Positions 1-6,412 of a stretch of DNA of 16,275 bases are shown piece after piece. The DNA is from FEN-1297 sp964498065 (lineage in GTDB: Bacteria > Bacteroidota > Ignavibacteria > Ignavibacteriales > Ignavibacteriaceae). The stretch is from NCBI GenBank assembly GCA_964498065.1, contig CAZCFZ010000085.1:1-16275 (forward strand). Direction: 5' to 3'. The notes beneath the pieces are model-generated. The model saw only the letters and a program-made list of their open reading frames with translations. It searched no databases and had not been told where the DNA came from. The translations under genes were made by a program, and so were the position numbers. Numbering within the stretch: the stretch's first letter is position 1; each line of letters begins with the position of its first letter.

Positions 1-24
1 TAGTTAAAAATAACTATTCTTCCT

Positions 25-173
25 TTAGGTATCATATGATACTAACTATAAGTAGGAGATTTCTCCAACCTTTGGTTGTCGAAATGACAAATCGTCTTTT
101 CATTCCGTTCTTTGAGTCGGAATCTGTATTCAAGGATGCCTTAGGAAGAACCTGACTTTCGTCAGAATGACAA
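25..173. repeat. Degraded intergenic palindromic repeat
   Basis: This non-coding stretch carries a series of short inverted repeats: GTATCATATGATAC (29-42), GGAGA-TT-TCTCC (55-66), ATTCCG/CGGAAT (102-107 with 118-123) and CTGAC-TTTC-GTCAG (152-165). The octamer AATGACAA occurs at 83-90 and again at 166-173. The wording (GAGATT..., ...GAAATGACA, ...GTCAGAATGACA) resembles the dispersed 'GAGATTCT...CAGAATGACA' intergenic repeats I recall from many bacterial genomes, including this phylum group. I infer a worn copy of such an element. The family assignment is from memory and no second full copy exists in this window. Confidence 0.5.
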
Positions 174-235
174 GTGCGGTCTAAATTTTTTATTAATTAT
201 ATTGATTCCTTTCAATTCCCTTTCCATATTATATT

Positions 236-895
236 ATGAAAATATTAAAATACTATACTTTCTTACTCCTATTTTTAATGCAAGCGGTTGATCTTATTGC
301 ACAAAAAAAATTAAGCTTTGAATTATTCACGGGTTTGCCTTACAATGTTCCCCTGCCGCTTAATATTTATCAAACTGGTAAAAGCGATTTACATTTAACC
401 GCCAGGTTTAATTCCGAGCCTTTTACAATTCCAATTTTCTGGGTCTGGCGGATAAGTTATTGGAATGAAAACACAGCATGGGAATTTGAAGCTGTTCATC
501 ATAAGATTTTTCTTCTAAACAAACCACCAGAAATTCAGGAGTTTTCAATATCGCATGGACTTAATCTTATCACAATTAATAGAGGCTGGAAATATTCCGG
601 ATTTATTTTCCGAATCGGCGCGGGAATTGCGATTGCACATCCGGAAACTATAGTAAGAAATAAAAAATCACCCGAAGACGGCGGAATTTTTCATTGGGGA
701 TATTATTTATCCGGTCCCGCACTACTTATTTCTGCCGGAAAAGATTTTTCAATCACTAATGATCTTTATGTGACATGCGAGGTTAGGATTAATTCAACTT
801 ATGCATATATTCCAATCCAAAACGGCAATGCGGATTTATATAATGTTTCCGCACAATTTATTTTCGGCGCCGGATTTAATTTTTTAAAACTATAA
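236..895 (+). CDS. Exported beta-rich protein of unknown function, probably outer membrane
   Basis: The 219-residue product starts with a signal peptide (MKILKYYTF, then a hydrophobic run to about residue 20, likely cleavage near LIAQ-KK). The mature part has alternating polar and aromatic short segments, several glycine-rich turns (SGFIFRIGAGIAIAHPE, about 120-136) and a terminal stretch ending FGAGFNFLKL, which fits a small outer-membrane beta barrel. Notable motifs are GLPYNVPLPL (33-42), the HHK motif (88-90) and SHGLNL (105-110). I recall a family of uncharacterised proteins with this motif order, but no known activity. It begins the operon with the DinB-like gene, whose start lies 18 nt downstream. 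No clear Shine-Dalgarno precedes this ATG. The function is unknown; export is well supported, the barrel is inferred. Confidence 0.75.
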   Translation: MKILKYYTFLLLFLMQAVDLIAQKKLSFELFTGLPYNVPLPLNIYQTGKSDLHLTARFNSEPFTIPIFWVWRISYWNENTAWEFEAVHHKIFLLNKPPEIQEFSISHGLNLITINRGWKYSGFIFRIGAGIAIAHPETIVRNKKSPEDGGIFHWGYYLSGPALLISAGKDFSITNDLYVTCEVRINSTYAYIPIQNGNADLYNVSAQFIFGAGFNFLKL

Positions 896-900
896 ATTTT

Positions 901-905
901 GGGAG
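901..905 (+). promoter_or_regulatory. Ribosome binding site of the DinB-like gene
   Basis: GGGAG lies eight bases before the ATG at 914. It overlaps the extra codons of the longer frame that would open with TTG at 899. It therefore argues for translation from ATG 914 and not from the upstream TTG. Confidence 0.65.
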
Positions 906-913
906 ATGAAACT

Positions 914-1387
914 ATGAATGATAATTTAATGAGAAAAAATTTAGTAGAATTATTAAAGGGCGGTCATGCACATGCCTCTCTTAAAAATTCAATTGATGGT
1001 TTGGATCCTAAAAATAGAAATAAAAGACCCAATAAAGATTTGCATTCGGTTTGGGAACTTCTAGAACATATTAGAATCGGGCAGGAAGATATACTAAGAT
1101 ATACACTGGACCCGAATTGGAAATCTCCCAAATGGCCGGATGAATATTGGCCAAAGGGAACTGAAAAAGTAACAGACGAAATGTGGAATCATTCAATTAA
1201 AAAGCTCAATTCCGATCTCAACGAATTAATTGAGCTGGCTCAAAATACTAAGATTGACATTACTTCCGAAATTCCTCATGGTGAAGGCAGAACTTATCTT
1301 AGAGAATTAACAATGGCTGCTAATCATAATTCTTATCATATTGGGCAGATTGTTTCGGTTAGAAAATTGCTTGACGACTGGAAATAA
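914..1387 (+). CDS. DinB-superfamily protein
   Basis: This 157-residue soluble protein has the four-helix DinB/YfiT-like layout. The three histidines expected to bind a divalent metal are visible: His52 in WELLEHI, and His138 and His142 in ANHNSYHIGQ. The last motif is the most diagnostic part of the family. Some members are thiol-dependent S-transferases (bacillithiol or mycothiol), but most have no assigned substrate, so only the fold and metal site are claimed. The start at 914 is chosen because GGGAG precedes it at the right distance; the frame could be extended five codons to a TTG. The stop at 1387 is one base before the ATG of the peptidase gene, so the two are almost certainly co-transcribed. 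Confidence 0.85.
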   Translation: MNDNLMRKNLVELLKGGHAHASLKNSIDGLDPKNRNKRPNKDLHSVWELLEHIRIGQEDILRYTLDPNWKSPKWPDEYWPKGTEKVTDEMWNHSIKKLNSDLNELIELAQNTKIDITSEIPHGEGRTYLRELTMAANHNSYHIGQIVSVRKLLDDWK

Positions 1388-1388
1388 T

Positions 1389-3014
1389 ATGAAGAAGTTT
1401 TTCGCTGTTATTCTTCTTTCTTTTATAACAATTTCGCAGGCTTTTGCTGATCACTACCCTAGGAATCCGGATATTGATATTCAGCATTATACTTTTAATA
1501 TAATCTTAAGTGATACTACAAATGAGATTTTCGGCAGAACATCAGTTGAAGTAAAATTCTTAACGAAAAATGTAAAGGAATTTGCTTTGGATCTGGTAGA
1601 AAAATCACCTTCATCAGAAACCGGGATGTTGGTTCATTCGATTACAGCAAATAATTTAAAAGTTAATTATGAACAGAAAAATAATAGAGTAATTATTCAT
1701 CTAATTACCCCTTCAAAAAAAGACGGGATCAGGAAGTATGATATTTCGTATTCCGGAATTCCTGCGGACGGATTAATCATTTCAAAAAATAAATACGGCG
1801 ACAGAACATTTTTCGGGGATAACTGGCCGGACAGAGCGCATAATTGGCTCCCGGTCATTGATCACCCGTCCGATAAAGCAACATGCGATTTTATAATTAC
1901 TGCTCCTGTAAAATACCAGGTAATTGCCAACGGATCTTTAGTAGAAGAAACCGATTTACCAGATGGAATGAGGCTGACTCATTGGAAAGAAAATGTTCCT
2001 ATTCCGACAAAAGTAATGGTTTTCGGCGCTGCCCGTTTTGCTGTTCAATACCTTAAAGATTTTGGATGTATCCCGATCGAGACATGGGTTTATCCTCAGG
2101 ATAGAAAAGCAGGCTTTTATGATTTTGAACCGGCAGAAAAAATTATTAAGCTGTTTACAAAACTTATCGGACCTTTTCCGTATGAAAAGCTAGCCAACGT
2201 AGAATCAAAAACAAAGTACGGCGGAATGGAAAATGCAAGTAATATTTTTTATTCTGAGCATGAAGTTACAGGGACAAGAGAAAGTGAAGTAACTGTTGCT
2301 CATGAAATTGCACATCAGTGGTTTGGTGATGCTGTTTCTGAGGAAGACTGGGATCATATCTGGTTAAGCGAAGGTTTTGCTACTTTCTTTCAAAATGTAT
2401 TTACCGGATACGAATTCGGGCAGGATAGTCTAATTAATGCTTTAAAAAGAGAAAGGTTACAAGTAATTAGGTATGATGAAGTATTTCCAAATTCTCCGAT
2501 TGTTGATACTACAGTAACTAATTTAAATCGCTTATTGAATATAAATTCCTATCAAAAAGGCGCATGGGTTTTAAGGATGCTGCATCATTTACTAGGTGAT
2601 TCGACTTTCTGGCATGGTATTCAGCTTTATTATAAAACTTATCGGAATAAAAATGCTTTAACAAAAGATTTTGAAAAAATAATGGAAAATGTTTCGGGTA
2701 AGGATTTGTCGTGGTTTTTTAATGAATGGCTTTATAAACCGGGACTTCCCTATCTTGACGGCAAATGGAGTTATGATTCAAAAGACAAGTTTCTGAAAAT
2801 AAAAATTAAGCAGACTCAATCTGATGATAATGTATTCAAAATGCCGGTTGATATAGCGATATATTCTAAAGATAATTCAGAGCCAAAAATTGAAACTATT
2901 GAAATTGATAAAAGAGAAAACTCGTTTAATTTAAAATTGGATTCTGTTCCGGTTAAAGTAATTCTTGATCCCGGAACATGGGTACTAATGAAAGCAAACA
3001 TGGAAGAGCAATGA
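1389..3014 (+). CDS. Secreted M1-family zinc metallopeptidase
   Basis: The 541-residue product has a signal peptide (MKKFFAVILLSF..., cleavage likely after AFA, about residue 20) and then the M1 N-terminal beta domain. The catalytic domain shows the exopeptidase motif GGMEN (278-282), the zinc motif HEIAH (His305, Glu306, His309) and the third ligand Glu328 in WLSEGFA at the expected spacing. Tyr388 in SYQKGAW matches the family's catalytic tyrosine. The region ending WFFNEWLYKPGLP closes the catalytic fold, followed by a short beta domain of about 75 residues, so the long helical C-terminal domain of large aminopeptidases is absent. Predicted role: aminopeptidase acting on peptides outside the cytoplasm. 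The frame is open from 1341, but the ATG at 1389 gives a clean signal peptide and sits right after the DinB-like stop codon. Confidence 0.93.
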   Translation: MKKFFAVILLSFITISQAFADHYPRNPDIDIQHYTFNIILSDTTNEIFGRTSVEVKFLTKNVKEFALDLVEKSPSSETGMLVHSITANNLKVNYEQKNNRVIIHLITPSKKDGIRKYDISYSGIPADGLIISKNKYGDRTFFGDNWPDRAHNWLPVIDHPSDKATCDFIITAPVKYQVIANGSLVEETDLPDGMRLTHWKENVPIPTKVMVFGAARFAVQYLKDFGCIPIETWVYPQDRKAGFYDFEPAEKIIKLFTKLIGPFPYEKLANVESKTKYGGMENASNIFYSEHEVTGTRESEVTVAHEIAHQWFGDAVSEEDWDHIWLSEGFATFFQNVFTGYEFGQDSLINALKRERLQVIRYDEVFPNSPIVDTTVTNLNRLLNINSYQKGAWVLRMLHHLLGDSTFWHGIQLYYKTYRNKNALTKDFEKIMENVSGKDLSWFFNEWLYKPGLPYLDGKWSYDSKDKFLKIKIKQTQSDDNVFKMPVDIAIYSKDNSEPKIETIEIDKRENSFNLKLDSVPVKVILDPGTWVLMKANMEEQ

Positions 3015-3223
3015 AGAAAGAATTATTAAAAGAAGAAAAAGAAGCTTTGGCTGAATTTGTCCGCAACGAATGTGTAAAAAACGCTTTGGAAGCCTATGAG
3101 GAAGCTTCTATTAGAGGTTTGTGCCACGAAGGTGCCTGGGAATATGCAATTGATTCTACAAGGAATTTAAAATCCGAAGAATTAGTTAAGAGATTTTCAG
3201 AAAATAAATCTCCCGGGTTATAA
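3011..3223 (+). CDS. Conserved small protein, translationally coupled to the peptidase
   Basis: This 70-residue charged protein has no signal peptide or membrane segment. Its core (FVRNECVKNALEAYEEA, then GLCHEGAWEYAID) is a predicted helical pair with two cysteines (FVRNEC and RGLC). I recall short proteins of this type in many bacteria, often labelled 'acetyltransferase' without support; no acetyl-CoA motif is visible here, so the function is left open. The start ATG overlaps the peptidase stop as ATGA (3011-3014), with GGAAGAG (3002-3008) just upstream as ribosome binding site. A longer frame from 2978 is possible but would overlap the peptidase and drop this coupling. Confidence 0.7.
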   Translation: MKKELLKEEKEALAEFVRNECVKNALEAYEEASIRGLCHEGAWEYAIDSTRNLKSEELVKRFSENKSPGL

Positions 3224-3232
3224 AGCTCTCTC

Positions 3233-3310
3233 ATTTCTTCATTGAAATCCTAACGGAGTTAGATTTTTTGTTTTCGCTCTGTAAGTGCGATACGTTTATA
3301 AATGTAAAAA
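3233..3310. repeat. Cluster of short hairpins, possible dispersed intergenic repeat
   Basis: Three hairpins follow each other: ATTTC/GAAAT (3233-3248), CTAAC-GGA-GTTAG (3250-3262) and CGCTCT-GTA-AGTGCG (3275-3289, one T-T mismatch). They are followed by ATACGTTTATAAATGT. The third hairpin plus this tail resembles the 'CGTTCC...GGAACG-ATACGTTTATAG' type of dispersed repeat that I recall from Bacteroidota-related genomes. The same bases also fit a Bacteroidota-like promoter for the downstream permease: TTTG (3267-3270), a 20-base spacer, then TACGTTTA (3291-3298). The two readings are not exclusive, and neither is proven. Confidence 0.4.
3245..3274 (+). terminator. Possible intrinsic terminator of the four-gene operon
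   Basis: AAATC-C-TAAC (3245-3254) pairs with GTTAGATTT (3258-3266) around a GGA loop, with C3250 bulged, and is followed by TTTGTTTT. The stem is short and AT-rich, so termination efficiency is uncertain. Its position 22 bases after the last stop of the operon supports the reading. It could instead be part of a dispersed hairpin repeat. Confidence 0.45.
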
Positions 3311-3396
3311 ATTCTTATCATATCTCATTTCGTTTCCTTCCCTTCTATAATTTGATTCTATCAACATTTAATATTTAATATTTTTATTATTTTGGG

Positions 3397-4203
3397 ATGC
3401 GGATTCTTTCTAAAATTAAAAAATCTACGAAGGTACAATTTATGTTCACAGGTTTACTGGCAGGAGTAATTGTCGGTTTCGTAATTGGATTTTTTGGTGC
3501 CGGTTCTGCTGTTGTCGGGCTTCCAATTATTTTAATGTTCTCTAATCTCGATGGTCATCTTGCGTTAGGGACAAACGTACTCGGCATTTCTATGATCGCC
3601 CTCTTTATTTTTCTTTATAGAACTTATAAAGGTGATATACTTTTTCGTGAAGCCGCTGCTTTTACAATACCGGGCGTTATAGGAAATTACGGCGTAATTC
3701 AAATGGGATTACTTTTTCCCGGGCATAAACTTCTTTTTCTTTTAGGCTTTATATTATTTCTTATTGCAGGATGGATGTACTATTCAAGCAGTAAAAATGT
3801 AAAAAGTAATTTAACCCCCAATAACCAGATAATTAATAAAGACCAAACAAAAGACAGCAGACGAATAATTTTAATCGGATTTTCAGCTTTAATAATCGGG
3901 GCAGCCGCTGGATTTTTTGCAATCAGCGGAGGGTTTATGATTGTACCAGCATTAATTCTTGTCGGCAAACTTGATATTACTGAAGCTGCCGGCACAGCAA
4001 TAATTCCTATTGTGGTTTTTACTGGCCTTGCAGGAATAGAATATTGGTTTGCCGGATCAGTAGATTTTAATATAACCTATGCAATGGTTCTTCCCGGCAT
4101 TTTATTCGGAATATGGCTTTCAAAGCGTCTGCCGAAGCCGAAAATGCAGAAGATGTTCGCAGGTTTTTTGGTTTTAATTGGCGTATACATGATCTTTAGA
4201 TAA
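3397..4203 (+). CDS. TSUP (TauE/SafE) family membrane permease
   Basis: This 268-residue integral membrane protein has about eight hydrophobic segments and the internal duplication typical of the family. The repeat motifs are GFFGAGSAVVGLPII (31-45) and AGFFAISGGFMIVPALI (171-187), separated by a hydrophilic loop (about 131-155). The family moves sulfur- or carbon-containing anions (sulfite, thiosulfate, sulfonates and others) across the inner membrane; the sequence does not tell which. The start ATG is preceded by a nearby GGG. Met16 (3442) is an alternative start directly before the first membrane segment. A TlpA-like thiol oxidoreductase lies 111 bases downstream on the same strand, which hints at, but does not establish, a shared role in sulfur or thiol chemistry. 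Confidence 0.88.
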   Translation: MRILSKIKKSTKVQFMFTGLLAGVIVGFVIGFFGAGSAVVGLPIILMFSNLDGHLALGTNVLGISMIALFIFLYRTYKGDILFREAAAFTIPGVIGNYGVIQMGLLFPGHKLLFLLGFILFLIAGWMYYSSSKNVKSNLTPNNQIINKDQTKDSRRIILIGFSALIIGAAAGFFAISGGFMIVPALILVGKLDITEAAGTAIIPIVVFTGLAGIEYWFAGSVDFNITYAMVLPGILFGIWLSKRLPKPKMQKMFAGFLVLIGVYMIFR

Positions 4204-4314
4204 TCAAGAATAAAAAGCCAAAATTGCCTATCCATATCAAATAAATCCTTTTTCAAATTTATTCATCTTATTTTAGTAAGATAGATAAAATTATTCCATC
4301 AAATAAAAAATTAG

Positions 4315-4905
4315 ATGTCAAAAAAGAAATCAGCAAAAAGAAATATAATTGAATGGTTAATTATTTTAGGAACAATTGCCATATTGTATTTCACCGGATT
4401 GTATTCTGCAGTTATCGGGAAAGTGCAGGAAGGAATTTTATTAACCGGTATTATGCAGCCGGATATAAACATACCATTAAACAAACAGCAGAATGCAGAT
4501 TATAATTTAAACCTAATTAGTTTTAATAACGCTGAACTCAGTCTGGAAGAGTTAAAAGGGAAAGTAATATTTTTAAATTTTTGGGCTTCATGGTGTCCGC
4601 CCTGCAGGGCAGAAATGCCTACAATTCAAAGTCTTTACAATAAGATGAAAAACCGGGATGATATAGTATTTGTTATGGTTTCTTTGGATAATGACTCTTC
4701 TAAAGCAAAAGCATTTATCAAAAGCAGCAATTTTGATTTTCCGGTTTATTTCTTAAATGGATATTTACCGAAAATTTATGATAGCGGAACTATTCCTTCA
4801 ACATATGTAATTTCTAAACAAGGAAAAATTGTTGCAAAGGAAGTGGGAATGGCAGATTATAATACGAGTAAATTTATAGACTTTTTGAATAATCAATTAT
4901 TATAA
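4315..4905 (+). CDS. Membrane-anchored TlpA/ResA-like thioredoxin
   Basis: This 196-residue protein has a basic N-terminus (MSKKKSAKRN) and one hydrophobic segment (about 14-33) acting as an uncleaved anchor. A thioredoxin fold follows from about residue 67, facing the periplasm. The active site is WCPPC (93-97; Cys94 and Cys97) in the context FLNFWASWCPPCRAEMP, and the cis-proline loop is TIPSTYVI. The CPPC site and the sequence FLNFWASWC place it with the TlpA/ResA/DsbE group, usually reductants of extracytoplasmic disulfides, for example in cytochrome c maturation. No cytochrome genes are nearby, so the partner is unknown. No clear Shine-Dalgarno is seen. Confidence 0.9.
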   Translation: MSKKKSAKRNIIEWLIILGTIAILYFTGLYSAVIGKVQEGILLTGIMQPDINIPLNKQQNADYNLNLISFNNAELSLEELKGKVIFLNFWASWCPPCRAEMPTIQSLYNKMKNRDDIVFVMVSLDNDSSKAKAFIKSSNFDFPVYFLNGYLPKIYDSGTIPSTYVISKQGKIVAKEVGMADYNTSKFIDFLNNQLL

Positions 4906-5006
4906 TGTTTTAATGTTGCGGAGATTTTCTAATTAAAAAATTTTAATATTTAACCTTATTTTTTATTAACAATCTTAGTAACTGACTTTCCAAAATCCAT
5001 TATAAC

Positions 5007-5020
5007 CTTATTACCTTATT
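5007..5020. repeat. Inner inverted repeat, left copy
   Basis: CTTATTACCTTATT, the exact complement of 5473-5486. It overlaps the stop codon of the transposase gene (TTA at 5016-5018 on this strand). It includes most of a tandem pair of ACCTTATT octamers. Confidence 0.6.
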
Positions 5021-5459
5021 TATTCGAATTTAAAGTCATTTGATAAAATCTCATAAATGAATCGTATTCTTCTTTAAAAGTAACCTTATGATGATGTTTT
5101 GGCTGATTAAGTATGTATTTACACACTTTGTTTACATCCGATTTTGATACTGAAAATGCAGCGGCAGACTTTTGCCATAAAAATTTCCCAGTACATAATT
5201 TATTTTCGTTGATAAAACGTTCCGAACTTTCTGCAATTATTGTTGAAATGTATTCTTCAGATAATTTCGGCGATCTTGAAAGGATAAAATGTACATGTTC
5301 TGGGTTGGCATAAATTGCGTATAATTTAGAATCATTATTATTGACAATACCAGCTATATATTTTTCAATTCTATTTCTGTGTTTTTCTTGAATGACGGGT
5401 ACTCGATTTAATGTAATAAAAACAAAGTGTGTATACAGATTATTGTATTCTATTTTCAT
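5016..5459 (-). CDS. IS200-like (Y1, HUH) transposase
   Basis: The 147-residue product matches single-tyrosine Y1 transposases, which cut and rejoin single-stranded DNA through a 5'-phosphotyrosine bond. The metal-binding HUH motif is His55-Val-His57 in NPEHVHFIL. The catalytic residue is most likely Tyr115 in CKYILNQPKHHH, followed by the family's conserved EEY segment (130-132). Other family landmarks are YTHFVFITLNR (9-19) and KFLWQKSAAAFSVS (92-105). The length is normal for IS200/IS605-type and related stand-alone Y1 proteins, and no truncation or frameshift is seen. No accessory tnpB gene is present. The start has no evident Shine-Dalgarno. Activity cannot be told from the sequence, but all catalytic residues appear intact. 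Confidence 0.9.
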   Translation of the reverse strand: MKIEYNNLYTHFVFITLNRVPVIQEKHRNRIEKYIAGIVNNNDSKLYAIYANPEHVHFILSRSPKLSEEYISTIIAESSERFINENKLCTGKFLWQKSAAAFSVSKSDVNKVCKYILNQPKHHHKVTFKEEYDSFMRFYQMTLNSNK

Positions 5460-5472
5460 TTTACTAACTGAT

Positions 5473-5486
5473 AATAAGGTAATAAG
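5473..5486. repeat. Inner inverted repeat, right copy
   Basis: AATAAGGTAATAAG, the exact complement of 5007-5020. It lies 14 bases upstream of the transposase start codon on the minus strand, so it could also influence transcription or translation of that gene. Confidence 0.6.
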
Positions 5487-5652
5487 CTTAAGAAAATTTT
5501 AATTTATTGATGTTACTAAGGTTAATTTATTTAATAAGGTTATTCCCGTTTATGTCTATAATATATTTCAACCTTAATTAATATACTCCCATAAACATTT
5601 AAAATTAACTATGATGAGGCCCCAATGTCAATTTTAGTAAAAATTAAGCTTA

Positions 5653-6351
5653 TTATTTTTTGGGTTTCTCTCTCTTCTCTTCAAAAACACTATTGGGAAT
5701 TCCTTTGTTCACTTTGTAGTCATAATATTTTATGGTTACTTTTCCTGAAATATCCTTAAACGCTCTCCTTCTCCTCCCTTGATTTTCTTCCTGTCCCATC
5801 ATATCGGGAGTATTTAATTTACCCGCATTAAATGAAAATAGCATAGAATCAGGCAAAGGATATTTCATATCTTTATTATAGTCCAGAATTAAAGAGAATG
5901 TACCGTTTGTTTTGGTTGAGGATTCAACTTTTCTAATTACATTTTTTGTTTGATCTACCCAAAGTGTAGTTAAGAGCAAATTTCCTTTATCATTAAGCGG
6001 AATAATTTTTATAACAGAGGTAATGTGACCATCTATGGTATCCGTTTTTGCAAAAATTGCCGTATAATCCCCCTTTAAAAAAGATAAAGGAGATGTGTAC
6101 AAACCGTTTTTCGGAAGCATTGCAAAGCCTTTCGATTCGATATGAATTTTGTCCGGAGCTTTAAAAAAAAGTTTTGCTTTCATTTCAGGGACTTTAATAA
6201 CATTCACATCTACTTTAATATCAACATTTGCTGTGTAATCCTTAACCTTATTAAATGCTTCTTTTAGGTTTTTTATTATTACATCGGGATTTTTGGTTTG
6301 ACTAAATCCCAAAGAAGAAATTAATAAGAATATTAAAAATGATTTTTTCAC
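5653..6351 (-). CDS. LolA-like periplasmic protein (lipoprotein-carrier fold)
   Basis: This 232-residue protein has a signal peptide (MKKSFLIFLLISSLGFSQ, cleavage near 18). A LolA/LolB-type beta half-barrel is suggested by repeated strands such as AKLFFKAPDKIHIES (59-73) and LLLTTLWVDQTKNVIRKVESS (125-145). The family binds lipid or lipoprotein acyl chains in the periplasm. Unlike dedicated LolA, this gene is downstream of an ABC ATPase and an ABC-2 permease, so it may be the periplasmic partner of that exporter. A basic GRRRR cluster (192-196) and a lysine-rich tail are unusual surface features. The start is GTG at 6351, supported by AGGAG five bases upstream (6361-6357); the next Met would remove the signal peptide. 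Confidence 0.72.
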   Translation of the reverse strand: MKKSFLIFLLISSLGFSQTKNPDVIIKNLKEAFNKVKDYTANVDIKVDVNVIKVPEMKAKLFFKAPDKIHIESKGFAMLPKNGLYTSPLSFLKGDYTAIFAKTDTIDGHITSVIKIIPLNDKGNLLLTTLWVDQTKNVIRKVESSTKTNGTFSLILDYNKDMKYPLPDSMLFSFNAGKLNTPDMMGQEENQGRRRRAFKDISGKVTIKYYDYKVNKGIPNSVFEEKREKPKK

Positions 6352-6356
6352 AAAAT

Positions 6357-6361
6357 CTCCT
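6357..6361 (-). promoter_or_regulatory. Ribosome binding site fixing a GTG start
   Basis: On the minus strand AGGAG lies five bases before GTG at 6351-6349. It supports this non-ATG start for the LolA-like gene and thus its full signal peptide. Confidence 0.65.
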
Positions 6362-6412
6362 AATTAAAATTTATTAGGCATTTTTCATACCCAATTATAA
6401 CTTTTAAATAAG

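Larger units (their letters stand above)
4951..5542. mobile_element. IS200-like element bounded by inverted ACCTTATT motifs
   Basis: The transposase gene is enclosed by inverted sequence on two levels. The inner pair is an exact 14-base match: CTTATTACCTTATT (5007-5020) and its complement AATAAGGTAATAAG (5473-5486). The outer pair is imperfect: TAACCTTATT plus CTTAGTAAC (4951-4960, 4974-4982) against GTTACTAAG plus AATAAGGTTA (5512-5520, 5533-5542). ACCTTATT is also tandemly doubled at 5005-5020. The element is about 590 bases. Boundaries are inferred from the repeats, and insertion flanks cannot be verified from one copy. Classical IS200 elements carry subterminal hairpins instead of terminal inverted repeats, so this may be a domesticated or REP-associated arrangement. 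Confidence 0.5.

Noticed and set aside
899..913. TTG start at 899 for the DinB-like gene
   Set aside because: The ribosome binding site GGGAG lies inside this extension and points to ATG 914.
1341..1388. N-terminal extension of the M1 peptidase
   Set aside because: It overlaps the DinB-like gene in another frame and would bury the signal peptide 16 residues inside the protein.
2978..3010. N-terminal extension of the small coupled protein
   Set aside because: It overlaps the peptidase coding sequence; the ATGA overlap with ribosome binding site at 3002-3008 is the better start.
4265..4282. ATCTTA/TAAGAT hairpin between the TSUP and TlpA-like genes as a terminator
   Set aside because: Six A/T-rich pairs without a following T-run; likely chance in AT-rich DNA.
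5630..5645. AATTTT/AAAATT hairpin downstream of the LolA-like gene as a terminator
   Set aside because: A purely A/T stem with no adequate T-run on the minus strand.
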